This document shows positions 49,194 through 59,782 of a stretch of 64,000 nt of DNA, piece after piece. The stretch lies in NCBI GenBank assembly GCA_001931875.2, contig MSJH02000810.1, forward strand, positions 405,695-469,694. The letters run 5' to 3'. The translations under genes were made by a program, and so were the position numbers. The DNA comes from Byssochlamys sp. IMV 00236. Lineage: Eukaryota; Ascomycota; Eurotiomycetes; Eurotiales; Thermoascaceae. The notes beneath the pieces were generated by a model. The model saw nothing but the letters and a program-made list of their open reading frames with translations. It made no database searches and had not been told where the DNA came from. How positions within the stretch are numbered: position 1 is the first letter of the stretch; each line of letters starts with the position of its first letter.

Positions 49194-50510
49194 ACGCTCC
49201 ATGTCGAACCGACCCTCGAGATCCGCGCTGAGCTGGTCTCAGCTGCATCGCTGCTCGAAAACATGATATCCCCCGATCAGTGGAATGCATCCGATTCTGA
49301 AAGATAACAAAAACACACCACCCTCAGTCCGGTACCCTGAGAACAAAAAATCTATGGGTCCGACTTATTTATGTTGCATACTTTGGCGTTGCGGGTCATC
49401 TGTTTCTGATTCTCTTGTTCCTCTTTTTTTTTTACTTTTTGACAGCTAGACATACTGCTACTACTATCCCCGCGACATTAATAATATCTCCCTCTATTCT
49501 CTCACACACATGTCTCTACCATTTCCTTTTTCTTTTTTGTCAGTCTTTTCTTTTATCACTTTGGTCAATATCATACCACAAATACCAATCAGCAGGCAGG
49601 CACTTTTGACCCCCCCAGTCTGAAGCATATCAGGGCATGGCGACAGGCGTTTTTTTTCTTTTCTTTTTTTTCTTGTCTTTTTCGTGTGTGATAGATACGA
49701 TAATATGTTTCTGGATAAATTAATACGAGATCCGAATTTTTATCTTCAAATCTCATTTGGTGGTTTTTTTCTCTGCTGTATTCTCCATATTTTTATTTTC
49801 GTCTCTTGTCAATTGATCCCCGCCCATGTGATCTATAGAAAGCCAAGAAGATATGTAGACATGATATGTATTATTCGCGAAGAAGAACGATGTACTCTTA
49901 GTTAACCTTAATCGTGTTTTATAAAGTTACGTATGGAAACTTTAATTAATATGTATTTATTTACATTATCCCTTTTTTTTGTTTTGCTCTTCTAAACTAA
50001 GCTATGGTAGATAGCGTAGATGCAGTACCTAATTTTGTCTGATAGAGCCCCTGTTCTGAACTGACGCTGTTGGATATTCCAGGCATAGCATTTTTGTCTG
50101 TTTACACATGTGTGTTCCGTGTGGGATTTAGAAATAGGGGAGGGGGATTATGTATGTATTCATTCCATCGCGTGGTTTTTATGTTAAAGTAAAGTAATCC
50201 ATCCATCCATCAATGGCATCATGACCCGTTCTCATCTCCTTCCTTCACAAAGAGAAAATCTATAATTGAAATCCAGAGAGCAGGGTTCGATTCTAATCCG
50301 AACAGAACAGAACTCAAAATAAAAATATCTCGAACAGAGCAGAGCAGGCCTAAATAAAAACCGGCTATTTCACCTGACTGACTGAAGGTAATATAATGAA
50401 TGCAATTGCTTGCGATGCGGTATAATGCAGTTTGGATAACTAGACAGATACTGAGGAGAAAAAATGATTTTCTTTTTTTTTCATTAAATTTCATATATCT
50501 CATGGATCAA
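49194..50510. other. intergenic, convergent 3' flanks
   Basis: T-rich DNA (several runs of eight or more T) between the convergent cyclin and acyltransferase genes. Only 3' UTRs are expected here. Confidence 0.6.
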
Positions 50511-52217
50511 TCATAGAGCAGGAGCTTCCCATGAATCACGCTTGATTTTCATCACGGCGGACTGTTTATGCGGGAAGCTGACTTCGCCTTCTTTGTAGAA
50601 GCCGGATCGGTGGAGGTGGTTGATGAAGCTGATATTATACAGAACAGATTAGTTGGGTTCTTGATATATGAGAGAATTCTATACTCTGTGATGGTTTTTG
50701 GGGGTTGGGGGTCAAACGTACTTTATATTATCAACTCTTGGCTCCAACATGACTGTTTGAGTGCGCATATCTGCCAACCAGCAATAATGGACTAGGGCAC
50801 TTAACCAGATGGCTACGCGATGTGCGCCGCGGTATTCCTGCTCGCCGACCAGGACGTGCAGTCCGCGATCGTAGTTGTCGACGTTTCCGCCGAGGAGACT
50901 GCCGAATCGATCCTCCTTCACCCAGTAGATCTCAAAGTAGCCGAAAGGCTTCCCGTCCCAGCAACCAAAGACGGGGAAGCTGTGTCGGCTGGTCAGGCCT
51001 TCTCGAAGGAATTCCTCCTGGACGGAATGCGGGCCGGCCATGCCCCAGGCGGCATTTACCCGGGGTTCGTTCATCCATTGGTGGAGGAGGTCTAGATCGG
51101 ATGGGACGCTGGAGGCGTGGGACTGCGCACTCGCGGCGGAGAGAGTAGACGAGTTGGAGGAGGCATGGTGGTGGCCGGTAGCTTTGGGAGCGGGGAGTTT
51201 GGGTACACGGAATGAGAGGTACTGATCAACGCTGGGGATGTATCGAGTATAAAACACCTCGCCTTGTCGAGGCGGCTTGGGCCGTATGGGGTGCCGGACC
51301 CCATTGGTGAAGGTGTACTGTGTGACCTGGGGAGGGAAGTAAGTTGGGAGATGGCTCCCCGATGTAAATGGGCCTGGGGGGTTGTTGATTGGGCCTTCAG
51401 TGGGCGAGGGAGGAACCGTATCAGACGCCAGGCAGGGCGACGACGGTCTGGAAGAGTGGTGAGGAGGAAGAGATGGTGATGCTGGCACATTACTCCCCGC
51501 CGGCGACAAGGTGAATAGGAAGATACGCGGATCGAGCTGCCAAAAGGTGCGTCGACTGATGAACATATTATCCCAACCGGGGGAGTTCTGCGTGCCAGAG
51601 GCATCCAATCCCACGGACGAGTCCTCACTTGCGATCATGCCCATGCGCTCGAGCTTCTGCAGCAGATTCCGGCCTCGAAAGATCCCCTCCCGTCTGATAT
51701 TAATCCTCCAATCTCCCTTGGGCTTCCCCAGCTCTGGCGTCTTCGCAGAAGCCTCCGTCGTGAGGTGCAAGTCCGGCTCCGGCTCATGAAAGTACCACCA
51801 CAACGAAGCCCACAGCATCATGGCAATCTGCCTCGTCGGGGACGTCGCGGGCTTAAAATCGTTACTTGACGGATTCGTAATCGACGAAAGAAACAGATAA
51901 TCATTTCGCAGCGTCGGTTTCGAGAAGCGATACGTCTTGACCGGGCGCTCTGCAGAGCTGCTGCTCCCCTGCGGGGTCGTATCCTGCGTCGTCGAAGCAG
52001 CAGTACTGGACGCATCTCCCTCCGTGACAAGATCATTGTGATTTCCGTCCTCAGAGCCATCCTCAATCGGCTTCTCCGTCTGAATCACAATGGTCCAACC
52101 GGGCGGGAAGACGGAGTGGTGAAGGTTCATATCATTCGACTTGAAAGTAACCCCGCCAAAGACGGGCGTGACGCTGAACGTCTGCCCATTTGGCAGATGG
52201 CAAGTGGACGACGGCAT
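50511..52217 (-). CDS. sidL: siderophore N5-hydroxyornithine acyltransferase, SidL-like
   Basis: Model: exons 52217-50722 and 50628-50511, 537 aa. The ATG at 52217 is preferred; the frame six bases earlier has only GTG. The C-terminal 180 residues form the IucB/MbtK-type GNAT domain: [47 protein letters not shown], then MLEPRVDN and, after the intron, [23 protein letters not shown]. The N-terminal part has [11 protein letters not shown], also typical. SidL acetylates N5-hydroxyornithine for the intracellular siderophore ferricrocin, while SidF uses anhydromevalonyl groups and lies in a gene cluster. No siderophore genes are adjacent, and the C-terminus (EAPAL) is not a peroxisomal PTS1, both favouring SidL; SidF cannot be excluded. 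Pro/Ser-rich inserts separate domains. Confidence 0.8.
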
Positions 52218-53490
52218 TGGCACTGTAATTGCAATTGCATAACCCAGTCCCTATCTCATCTCTTTTTCCTCGGCTTTTTTCTTTCTTTCTTTATTTCGTG
52301 CGCCTGTGGTGGAAAAGAAGATGTGCGACAGACAAAACGATCGGATGATCGCGTGCGGAATGATGTCCTATGTATGTCAAGAGTCGCGGACCAAAGCTAC
52401 ACCCAAACCAAAAGCTAGAGTGGAAAGTAAATAGGTCAATTCCACAGCTGACTCTCAATGTCAATTGCGGTCGCTGATAAGAAAGAAAGAGAGAGAGAAA
52501 GAGCGCAGATAGAAATAATTCGAAAGGTCACAAAAGCAAAGTAACTGCGGGGTCAATTGCTCAGAAACCAACTAACCTTTGGTAAGGATGGTGATATTAT
52601 AGAAAAAAGCAAACCTGCCTGACTGTATCTAATCCTTTCAAAGCAGTGATAGTTCATGTGGTATGGAAGCTCAATTAAGTTACAAGATCCATATATACAT
52701 AATCAGTAGTAATGAGCCACTTGATCCTGGCACAAACAACAACTTCCAACTACATAATCATATCCAGCGATCGTAATCAACCCCCACCAACGCGGGGCAC
52801 ACACATCACTAGCAAAAGGCACGATGACAATGACACAAAACATCCTAATTCCTACCGTGGCGAAAGTAATCGGGAATGAGCCAACTCGGACTATACACAA
52901 CCCGAATAACCTTAGGTATGCGCATTTCCTGACTCATGAGCTGATTCCAACAGACATATTTCCGTGGCGGCGGGGCACTCCGTCCGTCAGTTTCGGACGC
53001 ATCCCGGTCTTGGTCTATCTGGGGAATAAGAGACAATTCATTTATTATTCAGAGGGGAAAGGATTAAATTATCAGAGATATAATTGGTAATTTGGTGCCG
53101 GCTAGACCAGCGGGATGGGAAGATGTTCGCCCTACACGATTATCGGGAGGATTCGGTGGTGACATAGTTAGTCGCGTGATCTCTGTTTCGTGGGAAAAAG
53201 CATGTCTCTTGCGCTAGGAGAGTGATGGACTGTCATATACCAGTATTATTTGACTAACTATGAACTACTAACTAGTGGTTTCACGTTGGCGAAGCAGTGT
53301 GGTCTAAACGACAAGTGGCGTTGATGTTGAATACGCGAGAAAAAGCAAGTTTATTTTGAAAAGGAAAGAAGAGGAAAAAAAAAAAAAAGAAAGGGAAAAC
53401 AGATCATTTCCAATAGCAAATCAAATCGAGACTCGACAGGATATCAACGGTATGATGTACAAAGCACCGAACAGTAACTAAACCCATCCC
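52218..53490. other. intergenic: SidL-like promoter and cyclodeaminase 3' flank
   Basis: About 1.3 kb. On the plus strand CTGATAAGAAAG near 52472 contains a GATAA core resembling a GATA-factor site, followed by a GA-rich tract. No gene seen. Confidence 0.45.
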
Positions 53491-54897
53491 CTAGAACTCT
53501 TCAACAGTCGTGCCCACTCCTCTCTCCTGTGCGAGCTTGATCAGATCACCTCCGGTGACAAGGTCCATCAGGCCCAGCCCGACACTCTTGAATATCACAT
53601 TGCCACTCTCTATCCACTCCAGCAGGCCCTTTTCCTCCTCTCCACCTTGTTCCATCGCCAACCGAGCAGCTTCTCGAATCATCATCAATTCACCCAACTC
53701 CACCAATTGCTGTGGCGTCACACCAGCCTGGACGATCTCGCCCGCCTCCTGAAGACAGGCGTCGAGCGTATCGACCACGATAACGCCGCTCCGTCTGGTA
53801 TGCCTGTGGTGGTGGTGTGAAGAATGATGAGGAGTGACTTCGTCGCGCAGGACATCCGGGTGCAGCTCCGTCATGTGCGGCTTGTACGATCCGATAGCGC
53901 AAACCAAGCGTCCTTTCCGCCGTCCCTCTGACGAAGTCAAGAATTCAGCAGGGAAGAGCGGAGCAGTCGACGGGGTACAGCAGAAGATGGCATCCGCCTT
54001 CCGCACGGCCTCCTTGAGGAGTCTTTCCGACTCGACAAAGTCGCTGCTGAAGGCGGAAAACTTGACGTTTCCACGCCAGCTCGTGTTCTCCGGGCCGTAA
54101 ATATCCTTCAGGAGTTCGGCGGCACGCTCAAACGACCGGTTGATAATGTAGACACGTTTGATCTCGTCGCGAAGCACCAACGCCAGCCGGATGTGCCAGT
54201 ATGCTTGCTTTCCAGCGCCGAACACGGTGATTGTCTTGGCCTTCTTCCGCCGATTAAAGAGCATCATCGACGCTAATGCTGTCCGAAAGGCAGTCAATTC
54301 CTGCGCTCGGATAATTCCAAACGGGATGCTGTTCGAGTCCAGTAGAGTCACGGTGCCGGGCGGAGACGTGTCGCGGGTTCCCGCTCCAAACCAGGCCCCG
54401 GAGGTAGATGATAGACCGGTACGCGAAGCAGATGATGTGCTCGATACCGGTGACAAAGGACGATTATTGATGCTGGCGGACGGTACGTTTAAAATGTCGG
54501 AATCTTCTTGCGAAGATATCGATAACCGGCTGATGTCCGAACCGATAGAAGGTCTGGAATCCCTTGAAGCCTCTGGCGCAAATCGCACTCTACTCTCCCT
54601 TCCCCGTGTTGCTGATCCTGTGCTATACCCTGCCTTTCCTCCACTTTGCAGCGAAATGATCTTTATTCCCATTGTGCTGCCCGTGCTGGCGGGCATGAAG
54701 ATCGTCGAGCTACCATCCTTCCTCGTGATGGCCGTCCGTTGCGGTTGATAATCTGCCGAACAGCCCTTATCTTGGCTGCCTGTTGAGTATTCTCTCAGTG
54801 CCTGAGCGAGATTTTTCTGTAATTGAAGCACCTCGTCGCGGGTTAGGGAGAGGAGCAATGAGCGAAGCTGCTCGTTGCTAAGGACTGTGAGAGGCAT
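53491..54897 (-). CDS. ornithine cyclodeaminase/mu-crystallin family protein
   Basis: A single exon of 468 aa. The Rossmann core has TVFGAGKQAYWHIRLAL (GxGxQA-type motif), VYIINRSFERAAELL, ADAIFCCTPSTAPLFPAEFL, LVCAIGSYKPHMTELHPDVL and VIVVDTLDACLQEAGEI, in the family order; the end has VIFKSVGLGLMDLVTGGDLI, also conserved. Family members use NAD(P) for ornithine cyclodeamination, ketimine reduction or alanine dehydrogenation; I cannot tell which. Relative to the usual 320-350 aa, there is a Ser/Arg-rich, disordered insertion at about residues 80-170 between two conserved parts, and a His-rich stretch (HHSSHHHHRH) in the core. No introns are needed. It stands alone with no clear pathway partner. 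Confidence 0.88.
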   Translation of the reverse strand: MPLTVLSNEQLRSLLLSLTRDEVLQLQKNLAQALREYSTGSQDKGCSADYQPQRTAITRKDGSSTIFMPASTGSTMGIKIISLQSGGKAGYSTGSATRGRESRVRFAPEASRDSRPSIGSDISRLSISSQEDSDILNVPSASINNRPLSPVSSTSSASRTGLSSTSGAWFGAGTRDTSPPGTVTLLDSNSIPFGIIRAQELTAFRTALASMMLFNRRKKAKTITVFGAGKQAYWHIRLALVLRDEIKRVYIINRSFERAAELLKDIYGPENTSWRGNVKFSAFSSDFVESERLLKEAVRKADAIFCCTPSTAPLFPAEFLTSSEGRRKGRLVCAIGSYKPHMTELHPDVLRDEVTPHHSSHHHHRHTRRSGVIVVDTLDACLQEAGEIVQAGVTPQQLVELGELMMIREAARLAMEQGGEEEKGLLEWIESGNVIFKSVGLGLMDLVTGGDLIKLAQERGVGTTVEEF

Positions 54898-55619
54898 CCA
54901 GAAGAAGTGGGAAACCGGCAGCAGTAGAAAGGAAGTAGAAAGGAAGTGCAGAACGAGAGACTAGTGAATCGACAAGGGTCCCTATCCGGGAGATAGTAAA
55001 TCCTATATCAACAGAAACGGAACGCAGAGTAGGTCTATTTTTGGTGCCGAAGGCGTGTAAACACACGGAATGCTATGCGACGTCATCCGCGGGGGAGGGG
55101 CTCTCGGCGATCCGTCGGATCTGAGCGGTACATTATTGCCTATAGTATTAGCAGTCTCTTTCACCCTTCTAACCCCTTCAGACGAGCGGGATGATAACAG
55201 AACCTGATTAGGTATTATTTCCCTCAGTTAACTGATCGGATTGATCATCCACATCGAGGCGATCTTGTGGCGGAGCGGAGAACATCGGCTGGCCGCCTTC
55301 GCGATCCCACCCAATGGGGATATCTCGGGAATAATCTAGCACCCTCTGTCAAGGTCTATCATGTAGCAGTCTGACGATCAAACAAAGACCCGTGTGTCCA
55401 GTAAGCACTGGGTTATAATTATGTATATGGTATATATGAAAAGCTAGTGTGTCCCCATGCCTGTCAGCCATCAAGGCCAGATAATGCGTGATATATCAAC
55501 TATCATGTGCGAAGGTCCATGTATCCAGTGAACCAATGGTATATAAAAGCGTAACCGGTAATAAACAATCAGAGGCGAAAGGGGAAACAAGAAATGAGAA
55601 GAAAAAGAGACTGGAAAGA
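54898..55619. other. intergenic
   Basis: About 720 bp: cyclodeaminase promoter and the 3' flank of the next minus-strand gene. Nothing else recognised. Confidence 0.5.
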
Positions 55620-56888
55620 TCACACTCCCCAGATCTCTTCGTCGCTCTTGACCATATCATCTTCGTTCAGCACCCGTAGACCGTTCTCTTTCTCCATGCG
55701 CTTTCGCTCCTTTCGCGTCACCATCCGGCTCGGTGTGACGGGTGTCACCGGTGTAAAAGGCATATACGGACTATATGGAGTGGGCACGCCAGTCCGGGGC
55801 CCGCCTGCATGGATCGGGCGCTCCAGGATAGTTGTCTTCGTAGCCGGAGCGCTCTGAGGCGGGTTGAAGGCCTGGCGGAAGGGCAACGTGGACGAGCTGT
55901 TGGTCGCACCATGGCTACTGAAGGTGAGCGGAGCAGGAGCAGGAGCCCGCGTGTGGTTTGTCTGAGTGGGAGTTCTACTCGACGTCGCAGACTGGGGCGC
56001 TGGAGGAGGCGGCCCCGGGGTATAAATACGCGGAGTCAGTGGCTGGCTCTCCGCATAAGCATCCGACGCATCCCCCGCGGGCGATCCCACTGGCGAGGAA
56101 ATCGGTAGCTTCCTCAACGAGATGCGAGGGGAACGGAGCTTGCCGCTCAGAGGCCCGGAGGAGCGTGAATTGGTGCTGAAGATGGACAAATTCGACAGTC
56201 TCGACAACCGCGAGCTAGAACGTTTCTTCGAGAGCCGCTCTTCTGATTGGAGCACAGGTTCCTCCGTTGGGGGGTTAGAATAGCCAGCATATCGTGGGCT
56301 CCGCAACGGGGACCTGGGAGCCGGATAGTGATGCTCTTCTACAGTCGGGATACCGGCTGCTTTCTGCGCGTCGTGTTCCATCACGGCTGCATAGAGCATC
56401 TCCATCTGCTCCTGGGCTCGTCTCCGATCCGACTCGACGACATTTTCGTCGATGCTGGTCACGCTGTCGTCGGCTGAAGCATGGGTCATCCGGTCGCTTC
56501 TGCCCAGGCTGTTCAACGACATCCCAAAGCCACCTTTTCCAGGCAACGGAGAGCTGGGACTGGGGTCTGTGGTGACGGGTTCTTTAGCTGGATGCATCAT
56601 GATCATCTCCAGAGAGTGGTTAGATGTCTGCTTTTCCCTTCTCAGGCGTCTTCCCACGAAGAAGAACAGACTCAGGGTGAAAACGATCGATATCACGTAT
56701 GCAGCGACGATGCAACCGACCTGGATGGATAGCAGCTTCCGGTCCAGCCCAGGGGACTCAGAGCGTACTTGGATCGTATCGCGCGTGACGTGAAGATCAA
56801 CGGGGACGATAGCGACGGCACCGGTAGTAGAAACGTAGGACAAGACGACTGCAAGAGTCGAGAGCATCGAGGGCCGATGGCGCATCAT
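55620..56888 (-). CDS. unrecognised single-pass membrane protein with long disordered tail
   Basis: A single exon of 422 aa. I do not recognise the family. The N-terminus (MLSTLAVVLSYVSTTGAVAIVPV) looks like a signal peptide, and a membrane helix follows at about residues 54-78 (VGCIVAAYVISIVFTLSLFFFVG), ended by a basic stop-transfer patch (RRLRREKQ). The predicted cytosolic part is long and Ser/Pro/Arg-rich, with repeated RSPLRSPR-like and LTPRIYTPGPPPP segments and TPVTPVTPSR, likely phosphorylated and disordered. The last residues (ENGLRVLNEDDMVKSDEEIWGV) look conserved. A plasma-membrane or vacuolar adaptor is possible but only a guess from topology. Confidence 0.75.
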   Translation of the reverse strand: MMRHRPSMLSTLAVVLSYVSTTGAVAIVPVDLHVTRDTIQVRSESPGLDRKLLSIQVGCIVAAYVISIVFTLSLFFFVGRRLRREKQTSNHSLEMIMMHPAKEPVTTDPSPSSPLPGKGGFGMSLNSLGRSDRMTHASADDSVTSIDENVVESDRRRAQEQMEMLYAAVMEHDAQKAAGIPTVEEHHYPAPRSPLRSPRYAGYSNPPTEEPVLQSEERLSKKRSSSRLSRLSNLSIFSTNSRSSGPLSGKLRSPRISLRKLPISSPVGSPAGDASDAYAESQPLTPRIYTPGPPPPAPQSATSSRTPTQTNHTRAPAPAPLTFSSHGATNSSSTLPFRQAFNPPQSAPATKTTILERPIHAGGPRTGVPTPYSPYMPFTPVTPVTPSRMVTRKERKRMEKENGLRVLNEDDMVKSDEEIWGV

Positions 56889-57617
56889 ATACCGTGTAGC
56901 CTCTCGCCCCTAGCTACTATCATCCCGGAGCATCGCAAGACATTCGAAACAGCTCCTGTCAATCTCTTACGGAAAGAAGATCGATTTGGCCCCAGGGGCA
57001 ACCTGGGCCGGCCGCCGTTATATGCAGCGCAGGCCATTTGCACTCTGCAGACAGCCTGCGCTTGCTGGACGACTTGCAAAGCGGACGATGGAGAGGGCGG
57101 TTGGGACAGGATAATTGGATGAGACCGATCGACGGACAGTGTGAAGAGCAGCAGGGGAGTCTGCAGCTGGAAACTCCCTGTAGCCAGTAGATGGCCAGAG
57201 TCCCGCGACGCCCGTGATGGTCGGCGGCAAAGCGCTGGCTCGAGCTGTCCAGATTGGAGGGCGGGGTTAGCCAGAGTATTTGGTGATTGTGATCAAGCTA
57301 GTTCAGTCAGATTAACGCCCAGTAATTATTCAATTGACTGCTCGCAGTGTGACCGTGTGATCTTCCGTTCGGTCAATTGTTCCATGTGGCATTATTGATG
57401 TATATGTGTACCTGGCTGCTATTCGAGAAACCCGAGTATTTCGCTGTCGTAGGTTTTCCATATTAGAATTTATTGGATCTCCAGACCACTGACCAAGAGG
57501 AGAACCCCGCATCCTGGATCTAGGAGAACTTAAACCCAAAAAAAAAAAGGCGACCAGAGAATGTACGAGGAGGAATAGTGGAAAAATAAATACCAAAAAA
57601 GAAATCCTAATGATGTT
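56889..57617. other. intergenic
   Basis: Promoter of the membrane-protein gene, then unremarkable DNA up to the tRNA gene. Confidence 0.5.
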
Positions 57618-57689
57618 CTCCCAATAGGGGAATCGAACCCCTGGCTGCCGTGTGAAAGACGGCGATGTTAGCCACTACACCAATTGGGA
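57618..57689 (-). tRNA. tRNA-Glu (UUC anticodon)
   Basis: The minus strand folds as a 72-nt intronless tRNA: acceptor stem TCCCAAT/ATTGGGA, D arm with GGTGTAGTGGCTAAC (A box), anticodon stem GCCGT/ACGGC around loop CTTTCAC (anticodon TTC), and T arm with GGTTCGATTCC (B box). The next base gives discriminator G. The anticodon reads GAA/GAG as Glu; its U34 is a standard target of the Ncs6/Ctu1 thiolase encoded in this window. Confidence 0.97.
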
Positions 57690-58564
57690 TGTTATGTTAG
57701 GTTTTGCGGAACTTTGGTATATGTGCTCTAATTCCATCATCTGTGGCAATCAACAATCCTGACGATCAAGGCAATAAGATGTCTCGGTAATAACATACTA
57801 TGAGATATTTTATGATCCTAGGATGTCGCGTCCAACCGGTATTGCTCCTCTCACTACTTCCTTGACAGGAAATGAAGTTCATGTATGGAGTTATTCTTCA
57901 GACTTGTACTTATCAGCCAACCCTGCTAACTAGCTGCTGATAGTTCTGGGGTAATATTGATGACCACTTCTGACTAGAACCTGCAGGGTCAGGCATATAT
58001 GAATGCAGAACTCATTTCTCGGTCAGCATTTGATAGCCATCTTCTTCCATTGCTCTACAAAAATCGGTGGTTAGACGTGGGTTTTACATGAGCTTGCCGT
58101 GAACTTTGTATATATATATTTGCATCACGTTTCACTAGTCCAACTCTCGGACTCAACAAAGGCCCGCACAAAGGCCTGAAGGATAACTGAGCACAAGATG
58201 ACAAGAACACAATCATAAAGTGATTCGAACCGCGAGACTCGAAAAGCATTCCGTGCTCCCACGAAATGGGAAGTCAAATGAAAGTACGAAGATGAGACTG
58301 GCTGAAACCTGCCATATTTGGCAGATATTGCCCCATGTTCCTTCCACGAAATCGTCATCTATGACCAGTGAGGAATAAGTTGTGCCATCAGAACGCATGT
58401 CGTAAGATGAACATCCAAGTCTTCTTTGACATGCCTCATATACCCGACTACTCTTCTATTTCCCTCGTCAGATCACATATACTACACCACCTTTACCACC
58501 ACCCGTCGCCTGACGTACGAGATAATCATTTCACCACCACCCATCTGCTTTCAGCGCCCGTGAT
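57690..58564. other. intergenic
   Basis: About 875 bp between the tRNA and the next gene start. No gene recognised; a short TA run lies near 58110-58122. Confidence 0.5.
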
Positions 58565-59323
58565 ATGGAGGCAACAACCCCCAATACCGAGTTTTCGCAG
58601 TATCTGCGGCGCGGGGCTATGTGTGAGGCCACCGGTTGCCCATTCCGCCGCATTGGAGGCTATTGGACTTTACACTTCATCTTCATTCTGCTTATGGGCC
58701 TCATATGCACTATCATGTTTACTTCAGGCGAGATATTTCTTCGTGTACAGCGGATCGTATCCACCAAGGACGGTCTCTTCACCAAGCAACGCGCATACAA
58801 GACCGGTGCAATTCTCACGACGGCATGTGCAATAGTCGGTCTCGTACTAGTCTTCCTCGATGGCCACTCACTTTGTGCCCTGTTCTACTGTGGGAACCCT
58901 GACTGGGGTGTATTCGACACCGTTGTGTCCATATGCTGGTGTATATCGATGTTCGTTTCCATCGTCCTATGCACGGGAATATCCTTTGGTATGTGGATGA
59001 ACTACTATCGTCTGCGGAAAACTATGAGTCTTGGGCAGCCAATATCGCCCACGAATACGGCAGGAGACAGACCTGAGCATCCTGACGGTCGTCCATCTTC
59101 TGAAGAACGCACCCAGGAGGACGAGACCCCACCGCCTGGCTACTATCAGGACAAACCACCGACACTGGACAGCGCACCGGATCACGATTCCCAGTTGCAG
59201 GAGATCACTGGCCCCGATGGCATCAGTACGATCAAGAACGCGTTGATCAGAAATAACTCTCGCCATGTGCCATGTCGCACTCATGTCTCTCCCATCCCAT
59301 CGAAAGCACTGCCGAACGTCTGA
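58565..59323 (+). CDS. unrecognised four-helix membrane protein
   Basis: A single exon of 252 aa. I do not recognise the family. After a 27-residue N-terminus with two Cys (MCEATGCPFRR), four hydrophobic helices are visible at about 33-55, 82-98, 101-128 and 117-143 (for example YWTLHFIFILLMGLICTIMF and FDTVVSICWCISMFVSIVLC; the last two are close together). The C-terminal 100 residues are hydrophilic and Pro/Asp/Glu-rich, including a PPPGYY motif of the type bound by WW domains. With a Hul4-type HECT ligase elsewhere in the window the motif is suggestive, but WW domains belong to Rsp5/HulA, not Hul4. Function unknown. Confidence 0.7.
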   Translation: MEATTPNTEFSQYLRRGAMCEATGCPFRRIGGYWTLHFIFILLMGLICTIMFTSGEIFLRVQRIVSTKDGLFTKQRAYKTGAILTTACAIVGLVLVFLDGHSLCALFYCGNPDWGVFDTVVSICWCISMFVSIVLCTGISFGMWMNYYRLRKTMSLGQPISPTNTAGDRPEHPDGRPSSEERTQEDETPPPGYYQDKPPTLDSAPDHDSQLQEITGPDGISTIKNALIRNNSRHVPCRTHVSPIPSKALPNV

Positions 59324-59782
59324 CAGCGGCCATTCGACGAGATGATCATGCATAACGGACTGGAATTAGTGTTTTATTGGTATTGAAAGCACACCATGAG
59401 GGGAAAGTGATCTGTCATCATAGATTGTTGGTTGCTAGCTTCTCCTCTCTCGTTTTAGCACCAAACATCCCTCCGTCACTACTCTTTTCCTACAGCTCAC
59501 GGTAGTGGTAGACACGGTGAGACAGTCTTCTCTGTTTTCTTCTCTTGTTCTTTCCTTGTTGGATATTTAATTTAAGACCCATGAAACTCGCCGAGTGCTG
59601 ATGAACGGCCTCTACTGACAGCGGGGATAGATAGACCGAGAATAGCAACAATAAAGGGTTATCTGGTTCATCTTAGATCACAAGGGTATATAAAGGTCGT
59701 GACAATACATGATAATATATGATACACTGAAAGCTGCGAAGACCATAGAAACGGCCTGCATGCTATGTACAGCACATGGTCT
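59324..59782. other. intergenic, convergent 3' flanks
   Basis: About 460 bp between convergent stops. Nothing recognised beyond expected 3' UTRs. Confidence 0.55.
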
